IMG/VR virus record: IMGVR_UViG_3300042198_000072
Coordinates: 1 to 41,668 of that record
From: a virus
DNA: 41,668 bases
Strand: one strand, 5' to 3'
Shown here: positions 8,301 to 15,798 of the stretch, piece after piece
How the letters are laid out: each line of letters begins with the position of its first letter
How positions within the stretch are numbered: position 1 is the stretch's first letter
Translations under genes and position numbers: made by a program
The notes under the pieces: model-generated
The model's database searches: none
The model's input: only the letters and a program-made list of their open reading frames with translations
Told to the model about the DNA's origin: nothing

Positions 8301-8614
8301 CAGATCACCAGCGGTTGATTCGCGTCATCCTCGGCCGTCCCGTCCGCCGGAGCCGGCTCGCTTGGCGTCGGCTGGGGATCAGTCTCCCCCGTCTCTCCTG
8401 TGATCTCGCGAACCGACCAGGGCTGGCGGGTCGTGATGAAGTTGAGACGCTGCCGGTACTCTTCGCGGGCCTCTTGCTCGCTTTCAGCCTCGATCACTTC
8501 GGGCCGCAGGGTCTGAACCTGAACGATCCACTTTCGAGGGGCCGCGACCGCGACCGACTCGGAGTTGATCTCTTCCACCGGATTGGCCGCCGGCTCGGAC
8601 TTTTTCTTCGCCAC
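8300..8614 (-). CDS. Small acidic protein downstream of the capsid gene
   Basis: The predicted protein has 104 residues from GTG 8614, preceded by GGAG at seven bases. A longer frame to 8716 would run back through the terminator hairpin and into the capsid stop, so the short form is preferred. It has a basic start (AKKKSEP), a central helix rich in Glu and Arg, and a Pro/Glu/Ala-rich tail that looks disordered. Function unknown; its position suggests a head or head-tail accessory. Confidence 0.6.
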   Translation of the reverse strand: MAKKKSEPAANPVEEINSESVAVAAPRKWIVQVQTLRPEVIEAESEQEAREEYRQRLNFITTRQPWSVREITGETGETDPQPTPSEPAPADGTAEDDANQPLVI

Positions 8615-8647
8615 TGCTCGACTCCATTTCTCCCGACGGAACGACAA

Positions 8648-8679
8648 CGGGCCGGCCAGCCTCGCGACCGACCGGCCCG
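8648..8679 (-). terminator. Hairpin after the major capsid gene
   Basis: Read leftward, a strong GC hairpin (arms about CGGGCCGGTC and GGCCGGCCCG around an eight-base region) lies 25 bases after the capsid stop, followed by TTGTCGTT, a weak T-rich tract. It probably attenuates transcription so that the capsid message is more abundant than the tail messages; it could also be an RNA-stabilising hairpin. Confidence 0.55.
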
Positions 8680-8703
8680 CTTTCCCGTCGAGCTTCCCTA
8701 GTG

Positions 8704-9903
8704 TTACGCTCGGCAACGAATGACCGCCCGAGGCTCCAGGACGACGGGAGTCCCGCGTTCCGAAACCTTGAAGCGAACCGCCACGTCTTGCTTAAACTCG
8801 GCCTCCGAATTCTCGGGGGCTCGACTGATGGTGATCGGCCAGTTTTCGACATACCCGAAGGCGCGGGTCAGATCGCCATAGAGCCAGTAATTCGCCGCGT
8901 TGGCAGCCGCAACACCCGAGGCGATCACCTGACGGTACGCCTGGGCGCTAGTGAAATACTGGATTCCCGCGACTGGGTTGGACGCCACGGTCAGAGATCC
9001 GCGAGCTGCGAGAGCTGGGACCGACTGAACCTGGATCGCGTTAAAGATCGTCTCGGCCGTCTTCCTCTTGGCTGGCATGACCAAAGCATGTTTGGCCATG
9101 ATGTCCATCGGGTCGCCCGTCGTCGGATCGAGCATTTGGCCCAAAAGGGCCTCGCACTCGTCGACGTCATTCCATGTATCGAGGGCATTCGAAGCGATAT
9201 CGTTGATCCAGGGGGTCGACGTCTGGTAAGAGCCGTAGGTCGTCCCCTTATAGATGTAGCTTACTCCCTGGTTGGGAGCCGACGTCAGTCCGTACATCGT
9301 GTCGAGGATTCGCTTTTCCTTGCGACGACCGAGAGCCTCCCCGAGTCGAGCCGAAACCGACCCCAGAGCCCCCGTTCGATCAAAGAAGATCGCTTCCTTC
9401 GAGATCGCGAGAATACGGGCGCGCTTCTCGGTCTTGACCGACTCGATCTCCTCGTCGTCGATCGTCGCGTAGGGGATGTCTTCGAGCTCATGGATCGCCG
9501 TCGCGAACTGATCGGGGACGCCGCCCAGGCCCGGCATACGCTCTCGCTCCAGTCGGCTCGAAATCGTCTGGGCGATGCGAGAGGCGACGAACTCGGGGGA
9601 AGTGTAGCCTTCCTTCAATCGCGAGAAAATTACCCGGCTGGTCAAGGCGGAAAAAGCCGTCATGTCGAGGGCCGACTCGCTTTCAAAGAGCGAGACGCCG
9701 GCCTTGGGGCTCAACATATGAAAATTGTCGTTTCCGCCGGGGACCAGCCCTCGGAACGCCTCCTCCAGCGAAAAATCTTCGACGCTGAATCGGTCCGACT
9801 CCGTCAAGAGTTGGGCCAATTCGATCGACGCCTTACGATGCCCGCCGGCCTGATATCCGCCCAGGGCGCGAACTCGCTTCTGGATCGTCTGATGACTGAT
9901 CAT
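8704..9903 (-). CDS. Major capsid protein
   Basis: The predicted protein has 399 residues from ATG 9903, which is preceded by AGGAAG. The frame extends further to 10062 but overlaps the decoration gene. The N-terminal 60 residues are helical and charged, followed by a long mixed domain, as in HK97-fold capsid proteins whose N-terminal arm or delta domain is processed. It has the standard neighbours: a protease-scaffold gene and a decoration protein upstream, and head closure genes downstream. A promoter at 11480-11508 and a hairpin after the stop bracket this three-gene head block. Confidence 0.85.
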   Translation of the reverse strand: MISHQTIQKRVRALGGYQAGGHRKASIELAQLLTESDRFSVEDFSLEEAFRGLVPGGNDNFHMLSPKAGVSLFESESALDMTAFSALTSRVIFSRLKEGYTSPEFVASRIAQTISSRLERERMPGLGGVPDQFATAIHELEDIPYATIDDEEIESVKTEKRARILAISKEAIFFDRTGALGSVSARLGEALGRRKEKRILDTMYGLTSAPNQGVSYIYKGTTYGSYQTSTPWINDIASNALDTWNDVDECEALLGQMLDPTTGDPMDIMAKHALVMPAKRKTAETIFNAIQVQSVPALAARGSLTVASNPVAGIQYFTSAQAYRQVIASGVAAANAANYWLYGDLTRAFGYVENWPITISRAPENSEAEFKQDVAVRFKVSERGTPVVLEPRAVIRCRA

Positions 9904-9965
9904 TTTCACGCTTCCTCGCTGCTCGACGGGAAGCCGAAAAGATCTCTTGATGATTCGAACGATCG

Positions 9966-10430
9966 TTACGCCAGAGCCTGGGTACCGTCCAAGACGATTC
10001 CTTGAATCCAAACCCGGACGGTCGTCGTATTCGCCCCGTAGTGTCGGGTCACTCGACCGCACGCCAGGGCCGCCGCGACCCCGCCGACCACGATCTGGTT
10101 TTCCAGGTTATTCCCGCTCGCCTTGGCGGGACCGACCAGAGCCCCGATCGCGAACTGGGCCGCCGCACAATCGAATTCGAACTCGCCCTGGCTGGCAATC
10201 GTCACCTTGCCCGCTTCGCCGGCCGGCTTGCTGGTCAGAGCGACACCCAGGAAGATATCGTGGGCTGCGGTCTGAGTCGTCGCCAGGTTCGTATCCCAGG
10301 TCACACTCGCCGCCGGGATTGCCTTCCCCGAAGACAAGTAAACCAGGTCGCCCGCCGTGATCGCGACCCCAGAGTCGACGTCTACGACTAGGGTCGGGTT
10401 GGTCTCGCCGCCGATGTATTGAGTCGCCAT
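9966..10430 (-). CDS. Capsid decoration / cement protein (DUF2190-like)
   Basis: The predicted protein has 154 residues, almost free of charged clusters and rich in Ala, Gly, Thr and Val. The pattern 'GDLVYLSSGKA', then 'FLGVALTSKPAGEAGKVTIASQGEFEF' with a later Ala/Gly stretch, is the signature of the small beta-barrel cement proteins encoded next to major capsid proteins. They trimerise on the outside of the shell. It starts at ATG 10430. Confidence 0.8.
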   Translation of the reverse strand: MATQYIGGETNPTLVVDVDSGVAITAGDLVYLSSGKAIPAASVTWDTNLATTQTAAHDIFLGVALTSKPAGEAGKVTIASQGEFEFDCAAAQFAIGALVGPAKASGNNLENQIVVGGVAAALACGRVTRHYGANTTTVRVWIQGIVLDGTQALA

Positions 10431-10493
10431 TCCTTCTGTCCTCGCTGCTCGATCAGGTCCGAACCGTTACGCCTCTTTGTGTACCCGCCTGGC

Positions 10494-11432
10494 TTATCGC
10501 CAGATTGTTTCGAGTTTCTTCACATCCTCGACCAGGTCGGACTCGGCCAGACCTTCGGCCGTTTCGACCGACTGCGGACCTTGCCCGCCCGAGGCAGGTC
10601 GGTAAACCGCCGCCCGATCTTTGATCAAATCCGACCAGCGAGAGTCCTCGGCCGAGACCAGGCTTTCAAGGAAAACCTCCGTAACCGCATCCTTGGCCAG
10701 CTTGGCGTCTTCGCAAGCTTTGCGCGCCTTGGCTGCTCGCTCGATCTTGGCTTCTTTGGCTTGGTAGACCTGGAGCGACTCGGTCAGCTCCGCGACATTC
10801 TTTTCGAGTCCCGCGACCTTGCCCGCCTCGGCTCGGTCGGACTCCATCGCCTCAACCAGATCCGGTCGGGCCTTTTTCAACTCGTCGAAGGTCAGCTTGG
10901 CTAGGTCCGTCATCTCTTCGCCCCCTGGCTCGTTTTCGCTCTCAAAGAGTCCTTTAGTCGTCGCTGGGTCGGCCACTAGGTCGACACTCTTTACCGATTG
11001 GATCGACTCGATCACCTGCTCCCCGCCGGACCAGGTCGACACCCCAAGGACATGATGGGAGAAGCCGAGACCGTTCGGGTCGTTCTCCGCCCACCATGCC
11101 AGACTCTTTGCAAGCGGATGTTCCGGGTTGTACCTGAACCGCTCGGCATAGAGCCCGTCATTCTCCTTGAAGTACACACCTTCCAGTCGACCGATCCGGT
11201 CTCCCAGACCTCGCCCCTTGCTGGGGTCGTCGACATGATCGACGTTCACCTTCGCACCCTCGTAGAGAGTTACCGCTTCCTTGAGGGCCTGCGGGAGGTA
11301 TCGTCGGTTCTTTCGGGGAGCCGCCAAGCCGACCAGCTTCACGTTCTCAATGATTCCGGCTTCGCGGTTGACGGCCGAGGGCCTGGACGTCGCCGCCTCT
11401 CGGATCTCGATCGTCGCCCGCTGCTGGGTCAT
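10494..11432 (-). CDS. Prohead protease fused to scaffold
   Basis: The predicted protein has 312 residues. Residues 1-170 look like a prohead maturation protease: a conserved VNVDHVDD segment carrying a His, a GLGFSHH segment with Ser and His, and a closing 'VKSVDLVADPATTKGLF', which is a common protease-domain ending. Residues 175-312 are charged and helical with likely coiled coil (VAELTESLQVYQAKEAKIE), fitting a scaffold. Protease-scaffold fusions directly before decoration and capsid genes are common. It starts at ATG 11432 and is the first gene after the promoter at 11480-11508. Confidence 0.78.
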   Translation of the reverse strand: MTQQRATIEIREAATSRPSAVNREAGIIENVKLVGLAAPRKNRRYLPQALKEAVTLYEGAKVNVDHVDDPSKGRGLGDRIGRLEGVYFKENDGLYAERFRYNPEHPLAKSLAWWAENDPNGLGFSHHVLGVSTWSGGEQVIESIQSVKSVDLVADPATTKGLFESENEPGGEEMTDLAKLTFDELKKARPDLVEAMESDRAEAGKVAGLEKNVAELTESLQVYQAKEAKIERAAKARKACEDAKLAKDAVTEVFLESLVSAEDSRWSDLIKDRAAVYRPASGGQGPQSVETAEGLAESDLVEDVKKLETIWR

Positions 11433-11462
11433 CGCTTCCCCTGAGAATCAACCCAATCAGTT

Positions 11463-11472
11463 ACTGATCAGT
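11463..11472. promoter_or_regulatory. Palindrome at the expected start site of the capsid promoter
   Basis: The sequence ACTGATCAGT is a perfect ten-base palindrome lying just downstream of the -10 element at 11480-11485, where a repressor or activator could act. GATC is very common in this genome, so the site could be coincidental. Confidence 0.3.
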
Positions 11473-11479
11473 CGAGGGC

Positions 11480-11508
11480 ATTATTGAAGAGGGCGTCAAG
11501 AGGGTCAA
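11480..11508 (-). promoter_or_regulatory. Leftward promoter for the capsid operon
   Basis: The minus strand reads TTGACC (11508-11503), 17 bases, then AATAAT (11485-11480). Both boxes differ from the sigma70 consensus by one base. It lies between the small gene at 11519 and the protease-scaffold start at 11432. Confidence 0.7.
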
Positions 11509-11518
11509 TGCGATTTTA

Positions 11519-11854
11519 TCAGGCTTGTTTTCCGTAGTAGCGAGAGACGGGGATCTCTTGGGGGATGAATTCGTCCCTCGAAAGGGCTTCCCCCGCATCT
11601 CGGACAATCCGGCAAATGATGGGGTCTTGAATCCACTGGCCTTCAATGACCTGTGTATAACCCTTGGGCATCTTGACGACCGTTTCGGGGTAGCTATCCC
11701 CTTCCAAGTCGTTGACCAGGACCGCGTCGATGCCGTTCGCCAAGAGCTTTTGCCATTGAAGGGCAAAGATGTAGGTCTTTTTGTCGTCGGTCCTGATCTT
11801 GACGGAAGCCGTTCCCCCTCCTGACAGGAACCACTCGATGACTATCGCTTTCAT
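11519..11854 (-). CDS. Small protein coupled to the MuF toxin-like gene (candidate immunity protein)
   Basis: The predicted protein has 111 residues from ATG 11854, which overlaps the stop of the giant MuF gene as ATGA, so translation is coupled. An ORF extension to 11908 is discarded. It is a soluble alpha/beta protein with no signal peptide or membrane segment. Central stretches (YIFALQWQKLLANGIDAVLV, then GDSYPETVVKMPKGY) do not match a virion family I know. It is separated from the capsid genes by its own promoter region, so it belongs with the MuF gene. In polymorphic toxin loci the gene in this position is usually the cognate immunity protein. That role is inferred from position only. 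Confidence 0.65.
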   Translation of the reverse strand: MKAIVIEWFLSGGGTASVKIRTDDKKTYIFALQWQKLLANGIDAVLVNDLEGDSYPETVVKMPKGYTQVIEGQWIQDPIICRIVRDAGEALSRDEFIPQEIPVSRYYGKQA

Positions 11855-14800
11855 GGCTTTGGCTCTTTTCTCGGCTCGCCGCGTTTGATATCCCCGATAA
11901 ACTCGCACTCCAAGCCGTCGAGCATAACCGTCAACTCGTTCTCTCGGTCGGCCAGAAAAAGGCAGTCATTTTCCGATCCCGGCCCCACCATATAGGCACC
12001 AAAAACACGATGGAGAGGGACTTTTGGATAATGAATTGCCTTCCCCCCATAAACCTGGACGTAATTAGTCAGGCTGCAACTCTCCAGCGGTCCCTCTTTC
12101 GTCTTTCCCCGATCGCCCGGCTTTAGGTCAGGAATTGTCTTTCCGTCGAGCCCCTTGAAGTTTTTGTCCAAAGCGCCCTTTTCATGGGTCCGCACCAGGG
12201 AGAGGGTCTTTCCGTCCTTCGCCTTGTAGGGAATGTCTGTTTTTCTGAGCATCTCATAAGTGAACGAATGCCAGGCCGCGATCGCCGTCTGGAGATCATT
12301 CTCGGGGATCTTCTTTAGAGATGCCTGGTAGTTCGCCCTCGGGACTTTGCCGGTTGGATCTTTGAGATCCCCCCAGAAATAGTCCTTAAAGTCGGCTTTT
12401 CGGTCCTTCGTCATGGCGACCTTGATCGCCGCCGGCACCCCCGACCAGGAACTCCCCCCCTGCTGCTTGAAATACTTCGTCAGCGTCCCCCACATGACGG
12501 ACCCGTTGGGCAATCCCTCGATATACTTCTGGACCTGATGCCCGATCGAGTCCCTCCCCCGGAGATGATCCCAGGGCTTGCCGTTCTCGTCGACCAGGTT
12601 GTAATTGTGGGAGCGCTTGTTCGACCTCATCGATTTTGGTAGCTGGTCGCTGATCCCGCTGTTTCGAATCCCCAGCGTATGCTCGCTGAACTTGTCCCGA
12701 TAGTCTTCGCTCCACTTGTCAGACTTGATTGTCTCGTCCACGTCAACCAGGTCCGCGAACTGATCGAGCCGAGCTTTCAGCGTCTCGACGTTTTCGGGGT
12801 TGGCCGCTTTCAGGATCTCCTTTCGGTTGGCCAAGACCTCGCGCATCTGGCGAACCCGCTCATCGTGCGTGAGATCGGAAAAGATCTTTGCCCGTATCTG
12901 ATCATGGGCCGAGGATGACCGCTTCAGACTCCAGAGATCGGTCGGGTACTCGTTCCAGTCTTTGGCGTCCTTTAGCTTCCCCTGGGCTCGGAATCGCATC
13001 GACCCGCCGACGTCGATCCTCCAGACCTTCCCATCCCCATCGACCAGGACGTTATCGCCGTTAGCCCCGACCGCGTCCCAGTTCCCCAGCAAAGCGTCGG
13101 CTGCAAACCCCTTGCGGATTTCCGCCTCGGCTTTGTCCCGCTCTTTAGAACTCAGAGCCCCCAGTTCTTTCCCTTCGATCCATCGGGAAAGCTTCGCCGG
13201 ATTGCCATCGGGTCCGTCGTAGAGATGGGAGTCTGGGATCGCGACACCCATCGACCGATAGACCTCCTCGGTCGCGAACTCCTCCCGAACATGCTCGGGA
13301 GAGTTTCCCTCTTTGAGAACCCACTTGTTCCCTTTCTCGTCCTCGACCAGTTTCGCCCCGGTCGAGCCCCCGAGGGATCGAACGACCTTTAGGCTCCGGG
13401 GATCGTCGGGAAAACCTTTCGGCTTGGGCTTGATGATTGGGGCCGTCTTCGCCGTAAACGCCCCCGGCTTGCTGGGCTTCCCCTTGGCCGCTGCCGGTGG
13501 GGTCGGTTGGCCCGGTACCTTCAAAGGCTTCGCCTCGGGAGGCTTGCCGCCACTGACCGATTCCTTGGCCCCCTTTTTGGTCGCGAACTTCTGGCCCGTC
13601 GGGCTTACCCACTCGACCTTCGGCTTCGTCCCTTTTCCGGGGGTCGATACTTTGGTCCACCCTGGGCCGATGTCCGAAGCGGGGACGACCGTCGGCTGGG
13701 TCGGCTGGACGATGGGAGCCTTGGCCACCGGCTTGGGGGATTCGATCGGATCGAGTCCGACCGGCTCCAATAGGTTCCCGAGATCCTGGGGGGATGGGGC
13801 CAGAAACGACTTCTTTCGGATCTCCGCGAGCTGCTCCCCTCGGAGATCGATCACGTCCTGGACCTGCGCCCGCTTGGCCAAGAACCGACCCATATCCATT
13901 TTTTGGATCTTTTTGATCGATCGAAGAGACCCGAACTCATCGACGAAATCCGCCCAGGTCGGGGAGTTGCCTGGCCCCAGCTTCGCGAGCACCGCCTGGT
14001 ATCGCTTGGCGCCGACGACCGCCCGCCGCTCGGCTTCGCTCGCCTTGCCGAACCACTGCGAATAGACAAGCGGGTCCATGATCGGCCCCGCCGCCGACTC
14101 GAACTGCTTGAGTAGGTCGGGATTCTTTTGGATCTGCTTGGGGGGACGGATAACGGGGGAGTAATAGCACCGGCAGTTATAGTCATCGGGAAGACTCGGC
14201 CGGGTTGCCCACTCTTGCGTTCCCTTGGTGTAGATCTTCCCGTTTCGGAACGCATGCTCGGGCCGAACGGCGACATCCATTGTGGCGTTGATCTGGACCC
14301 CGGAAACGACCTCTCCCGCGTCGTCATAAACCTGATCGTTCGCCTCAGCCGAGACCCTCGCTACTTCCATCCTGGCGATCCGCTGGGCCGAGACCTTAAC
14401 GTTCTGCATTTGGGGGAGGATCTCTTTCATAACCGCGTCGACCCCCCTCCCCTGACTGATCGCGTTGGCGATCTTCGCGCTCATCTGCTCGGGGTCGGCG
14501 ACCAGCTTCGACGTCTTCTGAAGCCGTTGCTGCCACGTCATCTGTTCGCCGAAGACGTTCATCGGCTTGTCGACCAGTTGGCGGACCTTTTCGGCCGACG
14601 GGCTGGGGAAGACGTACCGCTTGAGGATCTCCTTTTTCTTCGCCTCGGGGAACTTATGGAACCCCTGCTCCCACCAGTCGGCCAAAGAATCGGGAGCCCC
14701 GACCTTAATCGCCCCCTTCGCTCCTCCCAATGCCTGGACGTCATCCAGGACCGAGGGAGGCAAGATACCCTTGGTCGACTTGATCCGCGCTTGAATCCAT

Positions 14801-15354
14801 TTTGATAGGCCGTCCGGCCGGAGACTCGGGGGGGCCGAATTCAGGAGCTTCAAAATCAAAGACGCCGACCCCGTCACCCCGAGGGCTTGGCCCGACTTGG
14901 CCAGGTTGTCCTTTTCCTCTTGGGTCAGGTTGAGGGCCTTTTTTAAGGCGATCGCCTGCTCCATTGTGTACTTGATCCCTTCCAATTCCATGAAAGGAAC
15001 CACGCCCGGCCCGTCGCTGCCGAGCTTGGAGAGGGCAACCCAAGAGAGCTGTTCGCTCGGCAGGCCGTCTAGGAACGCATGCGCCGCCGAGTCGTACGCC
15101 CACTGCGCCGCCGACCAGATCTGGGCTCCCGCCTCGCGTTCCAGGTCGCCGACGAACTGGGCCAGCTCATCCAGGACGATCAAGCGGATCGATCGATGAT
15201 CACCCTTCGCCCCCCGGAGCCGGTCGACCATTTTGACGACCCGGACCTGGGCCGATGTTCCGACGTCGCCCGCCGCCTGGAGCATTCGAACGCGAACGAC
15301 CGCCTGGCGGACCCCGATCGAGGACGCCAGACGGTCGGTCAGTAGGTCAGCCAT
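11851..15354 (-). CDS. MuF minor head protein fused to kinase-like and ADP-ribosyltransferase-like domains
   Basis: The predicted protein has 1,167 residues, against about 300-500 for a plain MuF head protein. Residues 1-310 are helical. Residues 320-400 carry the MuF end signature: RIARMEVARVS, then the PEHAFRNGKIY segment, then DDYNCRC near 391-396. Residues 515-650 form a Pro/Lys-rich linker holding a short GW..K..VEWVSPTGQKF motif. Residues 655-850 look like a HipA/PI3K-type kinase: GGSTGAKLV, KWVLKEG, LLGNWD, DNVLVD and RIDVGGSMRFRAQG. Residues 1040-1155 look like an ADP-ribosyltransferase: R1055, S1092-C-S1094 and E1138-N-E1140. MuF proteins are packed in heads, so the C-terminal effectors could be delivered to the host. 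The domain calls rest on motif reading. Confidence 0.8.
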   Translation of the reverse strand: MADLLTDRLASSIGVRQAVVRVRMLQAAGDVGTSAQVRVVKMVDRLRGAKGDHRSIRLIVLDELAQFVGDLEREAGAQIWSAAQWAYDSAAHAFLDGLPSEQLSWVALSKLGSDGPGVVPFMELEGIKYTMEQAIALKKALNLTQEEKDNLAKSGQALGVTGSASLILKLLNSAPPSLRPDGLSKWIQARIKSTKGILPPSVLDDVQALGGAKGAIKVGAPDSLADWWEQGFHKFPEAKKKEILKRYVFPSPSAEKVRQLVDKPMNVFGEQMTWQQRLQKTSKLVADPEQMSAKIANAISQGRGVDAVMKEILPQMQNVKVSAQRIARMEVARVSAEANDQVYDDAGEVVSGVQINATMDVAVRPEHAFRNGKIYTKGTQEWATRPSLPDDYNCRCYYSPVIRPPKQIQKNPDLLKQFESAAGPIMDPLVYSQWFGKASEAERRAVVGAKRYQAVLAKLGPGNSPTWADFVDEFGSLRSIKKIQKMDMGRFLAKRAQVQDVIDLRGEQLAEIRKKSFLAPSPQDLGNLLEPVGLDPIESPKPVAKAPIVQPTQPTVVPASDIGPGWTKVSTPGKGTKPKVEWVSPTGQKFATKKGAKESVSGGKPPEAKPLKVPGQPTPPAAAKGKPSKPGAFTAKTAPIIKPKPKGFPDDPRSLKVVRSLGGSTGAKLVEDEKGNKWVLKEGNSPEHVREEFATEEVYRSMGVAIPDSHLYDGPDGNPAKLSRWIEGKELGALSSKERDKAEAEIRKGFAADALLGNWDAVGANGDNVLVDGDGKVWRIDVGGSMRFRAQGKLKDAKDWNEYPTDLWSLKRSSSAHDQIRAKIFSDLTHDERVRQMREVLANRKEILKAANPENVETLKARLDQFADLVDVDETIKSDKWSEDYRDKFSEHTLGIRNSGISDQLPKSMRSNKRSHNYNLVDENGKPWDHLRGRDSIGHQVQKYIEGLPNGSVMWGTLTKYFKQQGGSSWSGVPAAIKVAMTKDRKADFKDYFWGDLKDPTGKVPRANYQASLKKIPENDLQTAIAAWHSFTYEMLRKTDIPYKAKDGKTLSLVRTHEKGALDKNFKGLDGKTIPDLKPGDRGKTKEGPLESCSLTNYVQVYGGKAIHYPKVPLHRVFGAYMVGPGSENDCLFLADRENELTVMLDGLECEFIGDIKRGEPRKEPKP

Positions 15355-15358
15355 TCCG

Positions 15359-15586
15359 TTAGCCCGTTATGTCCGAGTCCATTTCCTTGTGTCGAATAAT
15401 GTCCAACTCTTCTGCCCCGATCTCGCATGGGAGCATATTTCGCTCGGCCATCTTGATTAGCAAACCGTCGAGAACCCGAATAATATCACGCCGACAAACC
15501 TTAGCCGCGATCCGCTGCTCCTTTGCGGTTCCCGGCAGGTCGTCGGCAGGGGCGAAGCAAACCAGAACCTTTCCGACCGTCCTCAT
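15359..15586 (-). CDS. Small protein between portal and MuF genes
   Basis: The predicted protein has 75 residues, an alpha/beta mixture with two internal Cys residues (KVCRRD and LPCEIG) and an acidic end. ATG 15586 overlaps the upstream stop (ATGA), and the gene ends five bases before the MuF start, so it is part of the head operon. No family recognised. Confidence 0.6.
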   Translation of the reverse strand: MRTVGKVLVCFAPADDLPGTAKEQRIAAKVCRRDIIRVLDGLLIKMAERNMLPCEIGAEELDIIRHKEMDSDITG

Positions 15587-15798
15587 GAGTCGACCTCCAG
15601 CGGAAGGATACTGTCCAGGAGCCGGTCCGTAATCGTCTCCCGGAGATCCAGGGCCGACTCGGGGGAGATATCAAGGCTCTTCGTCATCTGCTCCAATTGA
15701 TGAATTGCCACCGGCATCACCTGAGCCAAGACCGTCGCCCGATCCAGGAGAGCCAAGATCTCCTCCCGTTGGGAGTTGTGCGTGACTTCCATCTCCAT
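15583..15798 (-). CDS. Small acidic protein overlapping the portal C-terminus
   Basis: The predicted protein has 71 residues, helical and acidic (QREEILALLDRATVLAQ). It starts at ATG 15798 behind AAAGGG and overlaps the portal gene by 128 bases in a different frame. It is coupled to the next gene by ATGA. The coherent helical composition, ribosome binding site and coupling support it as real even though the overlap is long. Function unknown. Confidence 0.6.
   Translation of the reverse strand: MEMEVTHNSQREEILALLDRATVLAQVMPVAIHQLEQMTKSLDISPESALDLRETITDRLLDSILPLEVDS

Noticed and set aside
8701-10005. 434-residue plus-strand ORF opposite the capsid gene
   Set aside because: It is antisense to the well-supported capsid gene, has no ribosome binding site and has a biased Arg/Asp/Leu composition typical of shadow frames in GC-rich DNA.
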